Positions 7,891 to 17,622 of a stretch of DNA of 50,204 nucleotides are shown one piece after another. The stretch comes from Duncaniella sp. (lineage in GTDB: Bacteria; Bacteroidota; Bacteroidia; Bacteroidales; Muribaculaceae): contig JAFLRW010000001.1 of NCBI GenBank assembly GCA_022511285.1, forward strand, positions 1 to 50,204. The letters are read 5' to 3'. Position numbers and translations under genes: made by a program. Each line of letters starts with the position of its first letter. The first letter of the stretch is position 1. The notes under the pieces were generated by a model. The model saw only the letters and a program-made list of their open reading frames with translations. It had not been told where the DNA came from and searched no databases.

Positions 7891-9227
7891 TGCTTTGAAG
7901 ATGAATTATTGTTTGGTTTTGGCTTACGGTTGCGGTTGTTGTTTCGGTTGCTCCGGCTGTTCCGGCTTTTGCCGTTGTCGCTCTTTGCGCCGCTGCTGTT
8001 CTTGTCGGCCCTCTTCTTTGAGCGGCCTTTGTTGCCGCGACTTCCCGGGCGCCTGTTGGAGCCTCCTCTGCCGCGCGATGGATTGTAGGTCGGGGTCTCC
8101 CCTATCTCGGCCGGCAGTTCGCGTTTGGTCACCTCATAGCCCAAGAAGCTTTCGAGATTGCCAAACCAGCGCATATCCCCTTCGCTCACCAATGTGACGG
8201 CCACACCTCCCGCACCGGCTCGAGCCGTGCGCCCAATGCGGTGAACATAATCTTCAGCCTCGCGGGGCACATCGTAGTTCACCACCATCGCTATGTCGTC
8301 GATGTCGATGCCGCGTGCCACTATGTCTGTGGCCACCAGGATATCTATGTGACCTGCGCGGAAGTCGTGCATCACGGCCTCGCGGGCATCCTGCTCGAGG
8401 TCGGAGTGCATCTCGCCCACCTTGCGGCCGCTTTGGCGCAACTGTTTGGCCAGGTCTTTCACTTTGAGCTTCGACGAGGCGAAGACTATCACTCTCTGCG
8501 AGGCTACGCTCTTGAACAGATGTCGCAACACGGGAGTCTTCTGGTTCTCGTAGACCACACAGGCGCTTTGGTCAATCTTCTCCGTCGGGCGCGACACGGC
8601 TATCTTCACCTCTACAGGATTGTGTAGGATGGCTTTGGCCAGCTGCTGTATCTTGGGAGGCATAGTGGCTGAAAACATCAGTGTCTGCCGTTCTTCGGGA
8701 AGATGCTTGACTATCTGCATTATATCGTCGAAGAATCCCATGTCGAGCATACGGTCTGCTTCGTCAAGGATGAAATACTGCACACGGCTCAAGTCTATCC
8801 CACCGAGCTGCAGGTGGGCTATCAGTCGTCCGGGTGTGGCTATCACCACATCGGCTCCCTTCTTGAGCCCATTCTGCTGCCGGGCAAACTCCTTGCCGTC
8901 AGTGCCTCCATAGATAGCCACACTGGATATGGGCAGGAAATATGAAAATCCTTCAAGCTGGCGGTCTATCTGCTGTGCCAGTTCGCGTGTCGGGGCCATA
9001 ACTATACAGCTCACAGCCTCCGGCTCCGGCTCATCGGCCAGCATATCAATCACGGGAAGAAGATAGGCGGCTGTCTTACCGGTGCCCGTCTGTGCCACGG
9101 CTATAAGATCGCGCTTCTCGAATATCACCGGAATAGCTTTCTCCTGGATGGGCGTACACTCCCCGAATCGCATTGCTTCGAGAGCATCAAGCACATCGTC
9201 ACTAAGGTCCAACTCGTCAAATCTCAT
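7887..9227 (-). CDS. DEAD-box ATP-dependent RNA helicase
   Basis: A 446-residue helicase. Motifs counted from the ATG at 9227: Q motif region FGECTPIQ (21-28), Walker A AQTGTGKT (45-52), PTRELAQQ (79-86), DEAD (155-158), SAT (186-188), and HRIGRTARAG in the second RecA domain. The C-terminal tail of about 60 residues is rich in Asn, Arg, Ser and Lys and is probably an RNA-binding extension. The layout is that of RhlE-type helicases that act on rRNA or mRNA structure. An earlier in-frame TTG start at 9251 would overlap the predicted -7 box, so I choose 9227. Heads the unit DEAD, DUF3078, two secreted proteins, DUF4491. Confidence 0.93.
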   Translation of the reverse strand: MRFDELDLSDDVLDALEAMRFGECTPIQEKAIPVIFEKRDLIAVAQTGTGKTAAYLLPVIDMLADEPEPEAVSCIVMAPTRELAQQIDRQLEGFSYFLPISSVAIYGGTDGKEFARQQNGLKKGADVVIATPGRLIAHLQLGGIDLSRVQYFILDEADRMLDMGFFDDIMQIVKHLPEERQTLMFSATMPPKIQQLAKAILHNPVEVKIAVSRPTEKIDQSACVVYENQKTPVLRHLFKSVASQRVIVFASSKLKVKDLAKQLRQSGRKVGEMHSDLEQDAREAVMHDFRAGHIDILVATDIVARGIDIDDIAMVVNYDVPREAEDYVHRIGRTARAGAGGVAVTLVSEGDMRWFGNLESFLGYEVTKRELPAEIGETPTYNPSRGRGGSNRRPGSRGNKGRSKKRADKNSSGAKSDNGKSRNSRSNRNNNRNRKPKPNNNSSSKQ

Positions 9228-9248
9228 TTTGCATCCTGTTTCAAACCG

Positions 9249-9256
9249 CAAAATTA
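9249..9256 (-). promoter_or_regulatory. -7 box for the DEAD-box helicase unit
   Basis: TAATTTTG on the minus strand (TAnnTTTG type), 21 bases before the ATG at 9227. It rules out the upstream TTG start of the helicase. A -33 TTTG is not evident. It shares the intergenic region with the opposite promoter at 9377. Confidence 0.5.
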
Positions 9257-9376
9257 CTCATTTTCTGAGAGAATCCCTAACCTTAGAAGTCTAATTCCGG
9301 AGCTAATTTGTAATATTCCCGGATTTATGGCTTCTCTTGTCGGCATTATCGCACTGTTTTGCGGGATGGGCTGTTG

Positions 9377-9384
9377 TAACTTTG
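9377..9384 (+). promoter_or_regulatory. -7 box for the 148-residue gene
   Basis: TAACTTTG matches TAnnTTTG and lies 40 bases before the ATG at 9425. A TTTG at 9358-9361 is only 15 bases upstream, shorter than the usual 19-21, so the -33 assignment is weak. Confidence 0.45.
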
Positions 9385-9424
9385 TGGCGTAATTAATCAA
9401 TATCAACAATCTTATCTCTCAGTT

Positions 9425-9871
9425 ATGTCAGCTCTTCCTGTTTCCGATCGCGCTTTTGGGCGCTTGCTTAAGGATGCCATCCTTCTCACCGCTTGCCACA
9501 CCACTATTGCCGCCATTCTGCTCTATGCCGAGACTCTCTCCACTGACGGTATAGACCTCTCGGCTCTTGACCGGGATGCGTGGGCAACGATGAAGCTCCG
9601 TATCGACACTGCCGCACGCCGCTCGGCTCGCGCACGCTCTGCTGCCGCGGCGCGAAAAGCCGCTGCCCGCGACCGACCTCAACAAAAACCAAACACAACG
9701 GCGGGAACAGTCGGCGACGACGACTCTATTCCCACCATTGTGTTTGATAATCCTGCCAACCCCGACTCTCCCCTGCCGGATATCCCTATAGTCTCGGAAG
9801 TCCCCGAGGGATATGGCATTTTGGGAAAAATCCCGGGCTATTATATCCTCTCCCCTAAATGGGAGGGGTGA
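9425..9871 (+). CDS. Hypothetical Ala/Arg-rich protein facing ftsZ
   Basis: A 148-residue product that I do not recognise. Residues 13-35 are moderately hydrophobic (LLKDAILLTACHTTIAAILLY) but not a clear membrane helix. Residues 55-85 are a basic Ala/Arg helix (RRSARARSAAAARKAAARDR). The rest is acidic and Pro-rich and ends in a short patterned segment (PEGYGILGKIPGYYILSPKWEG). It is the only plus-strand gene between 75 and 34575. It ends two bases before the end of ftsZ on the other strand, so the two genes converge with no terminator between them. It could be a nucleic-acid- or division-associated small protein, but nothing proves that. Confidence 0.6.
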   Translation: MSALPVSDRAFGRLLKDAILLTACHTTIAAILLYAETLSTDGIDLSALDRDAWATMKLRIDTAARRSARARSAAAARKAAARDRPQQKPNTTAGTVGDDDSIPTIVFDNPANPDSPLPDIPIVSEVPEGYGILGKIPGYYILSPKWEG

Positions 9872-9873
9872 TG

Positions 9874-11253
<1,380 letters not shown>

Positions 11254-11320
11254 TGTTCTGTCTATGTTGGTTGAGACCTCGGTTTGAGCCACCGCTATCC
11301 CACGTTTGTGTTTCTTTTTC

Positions 11321-12772
11321 TTAATTCTCATCCTCGTCGTCGTTATCGTCGCTCTCCTCGTAGAGGTTGTCAGTGAGGATGCTGGCCACACGGTTGCGGA
11401 TTGTATCGCGCAGGTCCCCAAAGAGGCTTTTCCTCCGCGCGGACTTATCCGTGGAGGCTGTTTTCTCCGGTTGTGTGGGGTGCGATGCCGCCACTTCCTT
11501 CTTCGGTGCGGGCTCTGTCTGAGGCGTCGGGGTCACTCGCGGGGTGTTGCCGCGGTGAGGATACTGGTATTGAGTGGTGGCGGTGGCTGCCGGCTGTTCC
11601 GTCGGGTGCGACGCCGGCTGTGGGAGCGGCTCAAGACATTCTTCAGCGCCCTTGCGGGTGGCGGCGGCAAGGATGGCTATCACATCCACGGCCTCTGCGC
11701 TCTGGATGCGGCCGTCGAGTATGTGCACACGATTGTCGGGGGTGCCTATGCGCACCTTGACTCCTCCGAGCATCTCTTCGAGGCGCTTGGTCAGGCCCCC
11801 CAGTCGGGAGCCGCCGCCGGTCACCACTACGCCGCCTGCCAGCTGCGATGTCTCAAGCCCGGCATACTTGATTTGCTCCACTACGTTGAGCAATATCTCG
11901 CCGGCACGGGCTCCGACGTAGAGATTGATGGTCTCAAGGTCGACATTTTCTATCGGGCGCACCACCTGATGTGTCTCGGGCCCCGAGGCGTTGCCATATT
12001 GGATTTTGTATTCCTCTGCGCGCTCCTCAAGGATATTGAGTGTGGCGATGTCAAGCGTGATGTTGTGCGACCCCATCGGCAACACCGCAAGGTGGACCAA
12101 CACTCCCTGCTTGTAGATGGCCACAGAGGTGGTCTCTGCTCCGAAGTCCACAAACATACAGCCCAGACGTTTCTCATCAGTGGTCGTCACAAGATCTGCC
12201 TCGGCTAAAGGACGCACAAACATATTCTTAATCTTGAGGTTGAGACGCAGCTCCAACACCTGCACTATGTTTTTAAGCAGCTGGCTGCGGCAGCTCAACA
12301 CGTCGTTGCGGGTGATGATGTGTCGGCCCATCACTCCTACCGGACGGGGATTCAGGGTGTTGTCTATGCGCACCTCGCGGGTCAGTGCACCCACAACATC
12401 GCGGTCGGCAAACGGACGGCTCAGGGCTTCATCTTTCATCTCGTCGAGGATGCCGCGGGTGATTTCGGTCTCCATCGGGAAGTGGCGCTCGATATCTATG
12501 CAATCGGATTTCAGCGATCGGCCTCCGATGTTGATATACACCTTTTTCACCTTGCGGTGGTTTGTGCGCTGTTCGAGGCGGTCAAGCACACTGCGGACTG
12601 CCTTGACGGTCTCTACCACGTTGATTACACAGCCGTAGCGGACTATGTTGTCCGTAATCTTTTCTTCCTCTACGGCTTTGACACTCAGTGTGTTGTTAGC
12701 ATCAACAATGCCTATGGCACCTTTGATTTTGCTGCTCCCTATTTCGAGGGCTACGATTGTTTTTTCGTCCAT
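11321..12772 (-). CDS. ftsA: Cell division protein FtsA
   Basis: A 483-residue actin-like ATPase that ties FtsZ to the membrane. Phosphate-1 loop VALEIGSSKIK (7-17), phosphate-2 VDFGAETTSV (208-217) and adenosine motif VVVTGGGSRL (315-324) are in order, and the SHS2/1C domain lies between 85 and 180. The C-terminus has a long Pro/Thr/Gln-rich linker (381-445). It is followed by SLFGDLRDTIRNRVASIL, a likely amphipathic membrane helix, and a very acidic end (EESDDNDDEDEN). Linker plus acidic tail are longer than in E. coli FtsA (420 residues). Follows ftsQ by 40 bases. Confidence 0.96.
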   Translation of the reverse strand: MDEKTIVALEIGSSKIKGAIGIVDANNTLSVKAVEEEKITDNIVRYGCVINVVETVKAVRSVLDRLEQRTNHRKVKKVYINIGGRSLKSDCIDIERHFPMETEITRGILDEMKDEALSRPFADRDVVGALTREVRIDNTLNPRPVGVMGRHIITRNDVLSCRSQLLKNIVQVLELRLNLKIKNMFVRPLAEADLVTTTDEKRLGCMFVDFGAETTSVAIYKQGVLVHLAVLPMGSHNITLDIATLNILEERAEEYKIQYGNASGPETHQVVRPIENVDLETINLYVGARAGEILLNVVEQIKYAGLETSQLAGGVVVTGGGSRLGGLTKRLEEMLGGVKVRIGTPDNRVHILDGRIQSAEAVDVIAILAAATRKGAEECLEPLPQPASHPTEQPAATATTQYQYPHRGNTPRVTPTPQTEPAPKKEVAASHPTQPEKTASTDKSARRKSLFGDLRDTIRNRVASILTDNLYEESDDNDDEDEN

Positions 12773-12812
12773 TTTGAAGGAGGCGGTGTGGGGGTTATAG
12801 TGGTGGGTGATG

Positions 12813-13718
12813 TTAATTTGCGGTGGGTTGTTTTGCCCGCGGTATGGGGCGCTCGGTGTTGGCTTTCACGCCCGGCACGGTTTGTCCGGGGGCCACATCG
12901 TCGCCGGCAAGCATCGCATCGACACTCACGGCCTCATCCTCGTCAAAGGCACTGACGGGGAGCTCTGCGGCTTTGCGATGGCGCTTGCCTGCCACTATCT
13001 GGCTGTTCCATTTAAGGGTGATGGTGTCATACTTCTCCCATCCTTGCCCGGTGAGCACTTCGGTGTAAAACCGATGCAGGCGGGTAAATTTGGATTCTAT
13101 GTCGGTCGGGGCGCCGAAGTTGATTACGTGCTCCCGTATCGTCGGAACCAATATCACGTCTGAGGGGCTTTTGACTTCAATCATTGTGATAAAGGTGTTC
13201 CAAACGGAGTCATTCGAGATGTAGTCAAGCAGCGGCAGGAGGCTCAGCGGGGTGAACACGCTGTCTGTGGCGTTGAAATGCCCTTTGATGATGGGCACAT
13301 TCTTGCGAAAGCGCGCTCCGGCTTTCACCTGTTTGCCGGTGCGATTGATATAGTAGCTCTCGTTGCCGTCAAACACTCGTGCCACCGGAACTATCGGCTT
13401 CACCTTGATGCGTATGGAGCCGTCGGTGTAACGCACCACTGAGGCATCCTCAAGCTTGTCAAGCTCAAGCAGCCGGCGGTGGATGGTCTGGGTGTTGAGC
13501 GCTGTGAAAGGGATGCCGCGGGCGCTGTCGGCAATCTCTCCTATCTCGGCGGCAATCTCTTCCTGCGTCACAAATCCGCTGGCGCCGTCTGTGGGCTCTA
13601 CTTCAATGCTCAGACCGCTACACACTTGATTGTCGGGTTGAGATACGGCTACGACTAATGCCACCGCAAGATATGCGGCAAGCACTATGCAAAACGTTAT
13701 TTTCAGATACTTGGGCAT
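12813..13718 (-). CDS. ftsQ: Cell division protein FtsQ
   Basis: A 301-residue bitopic protein with a short cytoplasmic N-terminus and a membrane helix at about 5-27 (LKITFCIVLAAYLAVALVVAV). Then comes a POTRA-like domain (AARGIPFTALNTQTIHRRLLELDKLEDASVVRYTDG, read in parts). The beta domain contains GNESYYINRTGKQVKAG, characteristic of Bacteroidetes FtsQ. It links FtsZ/FtsA to the periplasmic division machinery. The C-terminal 60 residues are low in hydrophobics. It lies between murC and ftsA as in other Bacteroidetes dcw clusters, which settles the assignment despite low similarity to proteobacterial FtsQ. Confidence 0.88.
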   Translation of the reverse strand: MPKYLKITFCIVLAAYLAVALVVAVSQPDNQVCSGLSIEVEPTDGASGFVTQEEIAAEIGEIADSARGIPFTALNTQTIHRRLLELDKLEDASVVRYTDGSIRIKVKPIVPVARVFDGNESYYINRTGKQVKAGARFRKNVPIIKGHFNATDSVFTPLSLLPLLDYISNDSVWNTFITMIEVKSPSDVILVPTIREHVINFGAPTDIESKFTRLHRFYTEVLTGQGWEKYDTITLKWNSQIVAGKRHRKAAELPVSAFDEDEAVSVDAMLAGDDVAPGQTVPGVKANTERPIPRAKQPTAN

Positions 13719-13735
13719 TGTGGACTGTGGATGGT

Positions 13736-15124
13736 TCAGTGGCTCACGGCTTCTACTATCGCAGGCAGCAGGGTGTTGATGTCGCCGGCTCCTACGGTCA
13801 ATAATATGTCAAAGTTACGATTTTTAAGCGTTTCCACCAATTTTTCTTTGGCTGTAAGCCATTTATCTGCAGTTTTCACATCCCGCAGGATAATTTCGGA
13901 GCTGACGCCCTCGATAGGCTCCTCGCGCGCCGGATAGATAGGGAGCAGGTGGACGGTGTCGGCTTCGGAGAGTGCGGCGGCAAAGTCGGCGGCAAAGTCG
14001 CGGGTGCGGCTGTAGAGGTGTGGCTGGAACACCACGGTGAGCTTGCGGCCGGGATAGAGCGCCTTCACAGAGGCTATGGAAGAGCGCAATTCCTGAGGAT
14101 GGTGGGCATAGTCGTCTATTATCACGCGCCCGAGCCCGCTGTCCTCTTTGAGCCACGTCTCGAATCGACGGCGCGTGCCCTGATATGTGGAGATGGCCGT
14201 GCGGATGGCTGTGGGATCAAATGCTTCGGTGCAAGCCACTGCTGCTACGGCGGCTATGGCATTCTCTATATTGATTTCCACCGGCACTCCGAGGTTGATG
14301 TTGCGGATGGTGCCGCGAGGCGTTACTATGTCAAACGTAATGTTGCCGGGGCTCCGGCGGATATATGTGGCGTGGAAATCGCCGCCGTCGCGCGAGTAGG
14401 TGAACACCTCTACTCCTTCGCCCACTCGCGGCTTGAGCTTCAGACCTTCGTGGACTATTAGTTTCCCTCCGGGACGTATCAGCTCCGTGAATCGGGCAAA
14501 ACTTTCGAGATAGGCCTCCTCTGTGCCGTAGATGTCGAGGTGGTCAGGGTCTGTTGAGGTGATGACGGCTACAGTCGGGGTAAGATGATGGAACGAGCGG
14601 TCATATTCGTCTGCCTCAATGACGCTGTAGGTCGATGACGGAGCGAGCAGGAAGTTGGTGCCGTAGTTCTTGAGTTCTCCGCCCAGGAAGGCATTGCACC
14701 CTGTCCCTTGCACCGTGAGGATGTGGGCCGCCATGCTCGATGTAGTGGTCTTGCCGTGCGTGCCGGCAAAGCAGAGGGCTATGGAGCCGCGGGCCACGAT
14801 GCCGAGGGCGCGAGCGCGTTTCATCATCTCGAAGCCCCCTTCGCGGAAGTAGCGCATGATAGGGGAGTCGGCCGGCACGGCGGGTGTGTAGATGACCGCT
14901 GTGGTGGCCGGATTGCGATAGGCCTCAGGGATTTCGGCCGGGTCCTGGTTGTAGATCAGCTCTACACCCTCTTTTTCCAATTCGGCTGTCAGGGCCGTCG
15001 GGGTCCTGTCATAGCCGGCCACACGCTTGCCGCGAGTCAGAAAGTAGCGCTCGAGAGCTGCCATTCCGATACCGCCGGCTCCTATGAAGTAGAGGTTGGG
15101 ATAGTTATCTATGTTGTTGTCCAT
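13736..15124 (-). CDS. murC: UDP-N-acetylmuramate-L-alanine ligase MurC
   Basis: A 462-residue ATP-dependent ligase that adds L-Ala to UDP-MurNAc in the cytoplasm. The N-terminal Rossmann motif is YFIGAGGIGMAALE (12-25). The ATP loop is GTHGKTTTS (121-129), where the THGKTTT form is specific to MurC/Mpl. VIIDDYAHHP is the conserved motif of the C-terminal domain. The length is normal for MurC, which favours MurC over Mpl, and the dcw position confirms it. It is 32 bases after murG and 17 bases before ftsQ. Confidence 0.96.
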   Translation of the reverse strand: MDNNIDNYPNLYFIGAGGIGMAALERYFLTRGKRVAGYDRTPTALTAELEKEGVELIYNQDPAEIPEAYRNPATTAVIYTPAVPADSPIMRYFREGGFEMMKRARALGIVARGSIALCFAGTHGKTTTSSMAAHILTVQGTGCNAFLGGELKNYGTNFLLAPSSTYSVIEADEYDRSFHHLTPTVAVITSTDPDHLDIYGTEEAYLESFARFTELIRPGGKLIVHEGLKLKPRVGEGVEVFTYSRDGGDFHATYIRRSPGNITFDIVTPRGTIRNINLGVPVEINIENAIAAVAAVACTEAFDPTAIRTAISTYQGTRRRFETWLKEDSGLGRVIIDDYAHHPQELRSSIASVKALYPGRKLTVVFQPHLYSRTRDFAADFAAALSEADTVHLLPIYPAREEPIEGVSSEIILRDVKTADKWLTAKEKLVETLKNRNFDILLTVGAGDINTLLPAIVEAVSH

Positions 15125-15156
15125 TTTGCGGTTGTGATGATGCGTGGTGGGTTGGG

Positions 15157-16245
15157 TTAAAGTCCCGTGATGCGGGCTATCTCTGCTGCTATGCGGTCGT
15201 CTGCGCCGTGGAGTGCCATTGCGGCGGCATTGCTTTCGAGGGAGGTGCGGAGCTCCGGCGAGTCAATGAGCGCCTCAAGCCTGGCGGGGAGCAGCTCAAC
15301 GGCTTCGCGGTCAAGTATCATTTCGGCGGCACCGCGGGTGGAGAGGGCTTCGGCGTTATGGCGCTGATGGTCTTCGGCAACGTTGGGCGATGGGATGAGG
15401 ATGGCGGCTTTCCCAAGGTTCTGCAGCTCGGAGATGGTCGACGCTCCGGCGCGAGCCACTACGATGTCGGCGGCGCGGTAGGCTATCTCCATACGGTCAA
15501 CGAAGGTCACTGCTCTCACTCCCTTCTTCCCTTCTGCCAAGGGTTGAAACTCGTCGGCGCCGCTGCGCCCTGTCTGCCAAAACAGCGAAGCTCCTTTTCG
15601 CTCAAACAGCGGGAGAGCCTCGGCCACGGCGCGATTGATGGTGTGGGCGCCAAGGCTGCCGCCGGTCACGAAGACGAGTGGCTGCTCGGGTGCAAAGCCG
15701 AGACTTCGTTTTGCCTCCTCACGGCTCAAGGCGCACTCTGATAGCTCCTTGCGCATTGGATTGCCCGTCAGGATGATTTTCTCTGCCGGGAAATAGCGTT
15801 CGGTGCCTTCGTAGGCCACACAGATGCAGTGTGCCTTCCGTGCCAGGAGTTTGTTAGTGACGCCCGGATATGAGTTCTGCTCCTGGACCAATGTCGGGAT
15901 GCCACGGCGCTGGGCTTCTTTGAGCACCGGGCCGCTTGCGTAGCCCCCGACTCCGATGGCTATATCCGGAGAGAACTCCTTGACAATGCGGCGGGCCTTC
16001 ACGAGCGAGCGCATCAACCGCCACACCACCGGAATATTGCGCCATAGGCGTTTACGGTCAAATCCGGCCACTGGAAGTCCCTCAATATTGTAGCCGGCAG
16101 CCGGAACACGCTCCATCTCCATACGCCCCTCGGCGCCGACAAAGAGGATTTCTGCATCGGGCCATCTGCGCTTCACGGCTCCGGCTATTGAAAGAGCCGG
16201 AAATATGTGGCCGCCTGTGCCGCCTCCTGAGATTAAGGCTTTCAT
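15157..16245 (-). CDS. murG: Lipid II synthase glycosyltransferase MurG
   Basis: A 362-residue peripheral membrane glycosyltransferase that transfers GlcNAc from UDP-GlcNAc to lipid I to form lipid II. The first glycine loop GGGTGGHIFPA is at 7-17. EQNSYPGVTNKLLA, VTGGSLGAHTIN and ADIVVARAGASTISEL are the other family motifs. The start overlaps the ftsW stop by four bases. The synthase and the lipid II-associated polymerase are therefore translationally coupled. Confidence 0.96.
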   Translation of the reverse strand: MKALISGGGTGGHIFPALSIAGAVKRRWPDAEILFVGAEGRMEMERVPAAGYNIEGLPVAGFDRKRLWRNIPVVWRLMRSLVKARRIVKEFSPDIAIGVGGYASGPVLKEAQRRGIPTLVQEQNSYPGVTNKLLARKAHCICVAYEGTERYFPAEKIILTGNPMRKELSECALSREEAKRSLGFAPEQPLVFVTGGSLGAHTINRAVAEALPLFERKGASLFWQTGRSGADEFQPLAEGKKGVRAVTFVDRMEIAYRAADIVVARAGASTISELQNLGKAAILIPSPNVAEDHQRHNAEALSTRGAAEMILDREAVELLPARLEALIDSPELRTSLESNAAAMALHGADDRIAAEIARITGL

Positions 16246-17582
16246 AGTTGCATCGTATTTTCTCCGCTGAGCTGTTCGGGGAGAGCGTCAATCTCTTCGC
16301 GGATTTCCTGTTTCTTATTGGCTTTGCGTGTGGCGGTCCTGCTCACCGACAGCATTATGCCGAAGGCTATACAGGTCACCACTATAGATGTGCCGCCCTT
16401 TGAAATCAGCGGCAACGGTTGGCCCGACACGGGGAAGACTCCCGTGACGATGCCGATGTGGAATAGTGCCTGGAAGGCTATCATCACAGCCATTCCCAAC
16501 ACCAGAAGGGCCGGATATGTCACCGAGCAGCGTGAGGCTATTGACGATGCGCGCCCCAATAGCCACAGGTAGAGGAGCAACACTCCGATGCCGCCAATCA
16601 GCCCGAGCTCCTCGATGACGATGGCGAAAATGTAGTCGGAGAAGGCGAGTGGCAGGCGGGCGGCTTCGCGCGAGTTGCCGGGGCCTACGCCGGTGATGCC
16701 GCCGTGGGCCTGGGCCATGTAGCTGAGAATCTCCTGGCGGTTGTCGCCTACGGCCGGAAGCTCCCATTTGGGGACAGAGTCTTCCTGGTGGCGTATGATG
16801 CGGTTGATCCAGGTGGCTATGCGCGGCACCTCAATCTTTGTATCGCCGTTTTCCATAGCAGAGAGCTCGGTGGAATTGCTTTTGATTGCCTCAAGCTTCT
16901 GTTGGTACGGGACATATTGAGTGTAATACATAACGGTTAGCGTCGTGGCGCCAATGATTATAATTGCCGCGGCGCCAATGAGCAGATGCTTGAATCTCAC
17001 GCCGCCGATAATCATCATAGAGGCGGTGATTGAGAAGAGGAGCAGCGTGTTGGTGAGGCCCTGGGTGAAGAGGAGTGCCGAGAAGAAGAGCAACACTCCG
17101 CAGCTGAGCAGCATTCCTTTGAGGGTGATGCCCACTCCTTTGGGGTCTTGGTTGAGGGTCATAATGAGGGCCACCGAGAGCACGGCAGAGATTTTTACCA
17201 TTTCTGCCGGGAAAACGCCTATGCCGAGGATGGAGAGCGAGCGGCGCGCGCCGTTGATGTAGTCGCCGAAAAACATCACATATATCATCAGCGCCGCGCT
17301 GATGATGGAGAACCCTACGGTGAATAAGGCAAAGTCGCTGTAGTGGCGGCGTGCAAACACCCACACGATGCTGAGGCCGCCGATGAGCATCACCAGATGG
17401 CGGATGATGGGGCCCATGACGCCGATTGACGAGTTGGCCACTTCGCGCGAGGAGGCGCTGTAGAGCTCGATGACGGAAATGATGCAGAGGGCTATGAGTA
17501 TGCCCCAGATGTGTTTGTCGGCTCTTGCCACAGCTTTCGGTTTGGCGGTGGTTTCAGGTGTGGTGGTGTGAGATGTTTCCAT
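16242..17582 (-). CDS. ftsW: Septal peptidoglycan polymerase FtsW (SEDS family)
   Basis: A 446-residue polytopic membrane protein. SEDS proteins polymerise lipid II glycan chains together with the class B PBP FtsI. About ten hydrophobic segments follow a 23-residue cytoplasmic lead. VIELYSASSREVAN, FVRRHYSD-like FARRHYSD and the C-terminal PVSGQPLPLISKGGTS with GFP-like spacing are family hallmarks. The reading frame extends 64 residues upstream into murD, but that extension is non-membrane shadow. METSHTTTPE at 17582 starts 41 bases after murD. A basic C-terminal tail ends EQLSGENTMQL and overlaps murG. Confidence 0.94.
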   Translation of the reverse strand: METSHTTTPETTAKPKAVARADKHIWGILIALCIISVIELYSASSREVANSSIGVMGPIIRHLVMLIGGLSIVWVFARRHYSDFALFTVGFSIISAALMIYVMFFGDYINGARRSLSILGIGVFPAEMVKISAVLSVALIMTLNQDPKGVGITLKGMLLSCGVLLFFSALLFTQGLTNTLLLFSITASMMIIGGVRFKHLLIGAAAIIIIGATTLTVMYYTQYVPYQQKLEAIKSNSTELSAMENGDTKIEVPRIATWINRIIRHQEDSVPKWELPAVGDNRQEILSYMAQAHGGITGVGPGNSREAARLPLAFSDYIFAIVIEELGLIGGIGVLLLYLWLLGRASSIASRCSVTYPALLVLGMAVMIAFQALFHIGIVTGVFPVSGQPLPLISKGGTSIVVTCIAFGIMLSVSRTATRKANKKQEIREEIDALPEQLSGENTMQL

Positions 17583-17622
17583 TGATTGTGTAGGGGAGTA
17601 GAGAGTATGGGAGAGGTGGGGG

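Noticed and set aside
11254..11421. Longer FtsZ N-terminus reaching into ftsA
   Set aside because: The frame is open, but the extra residues read as a shadow of ftsA. The ATG at 11253 is in the intergenic position and gives the normal family start.
12320..12955. Long plus-strand open frame opposite ftsA and ftsQ
   Set aside because: It spans two well-identified minus genes and the gap between them. Its translation has no family features, so it is a shadow of GC-rich coding sequence.
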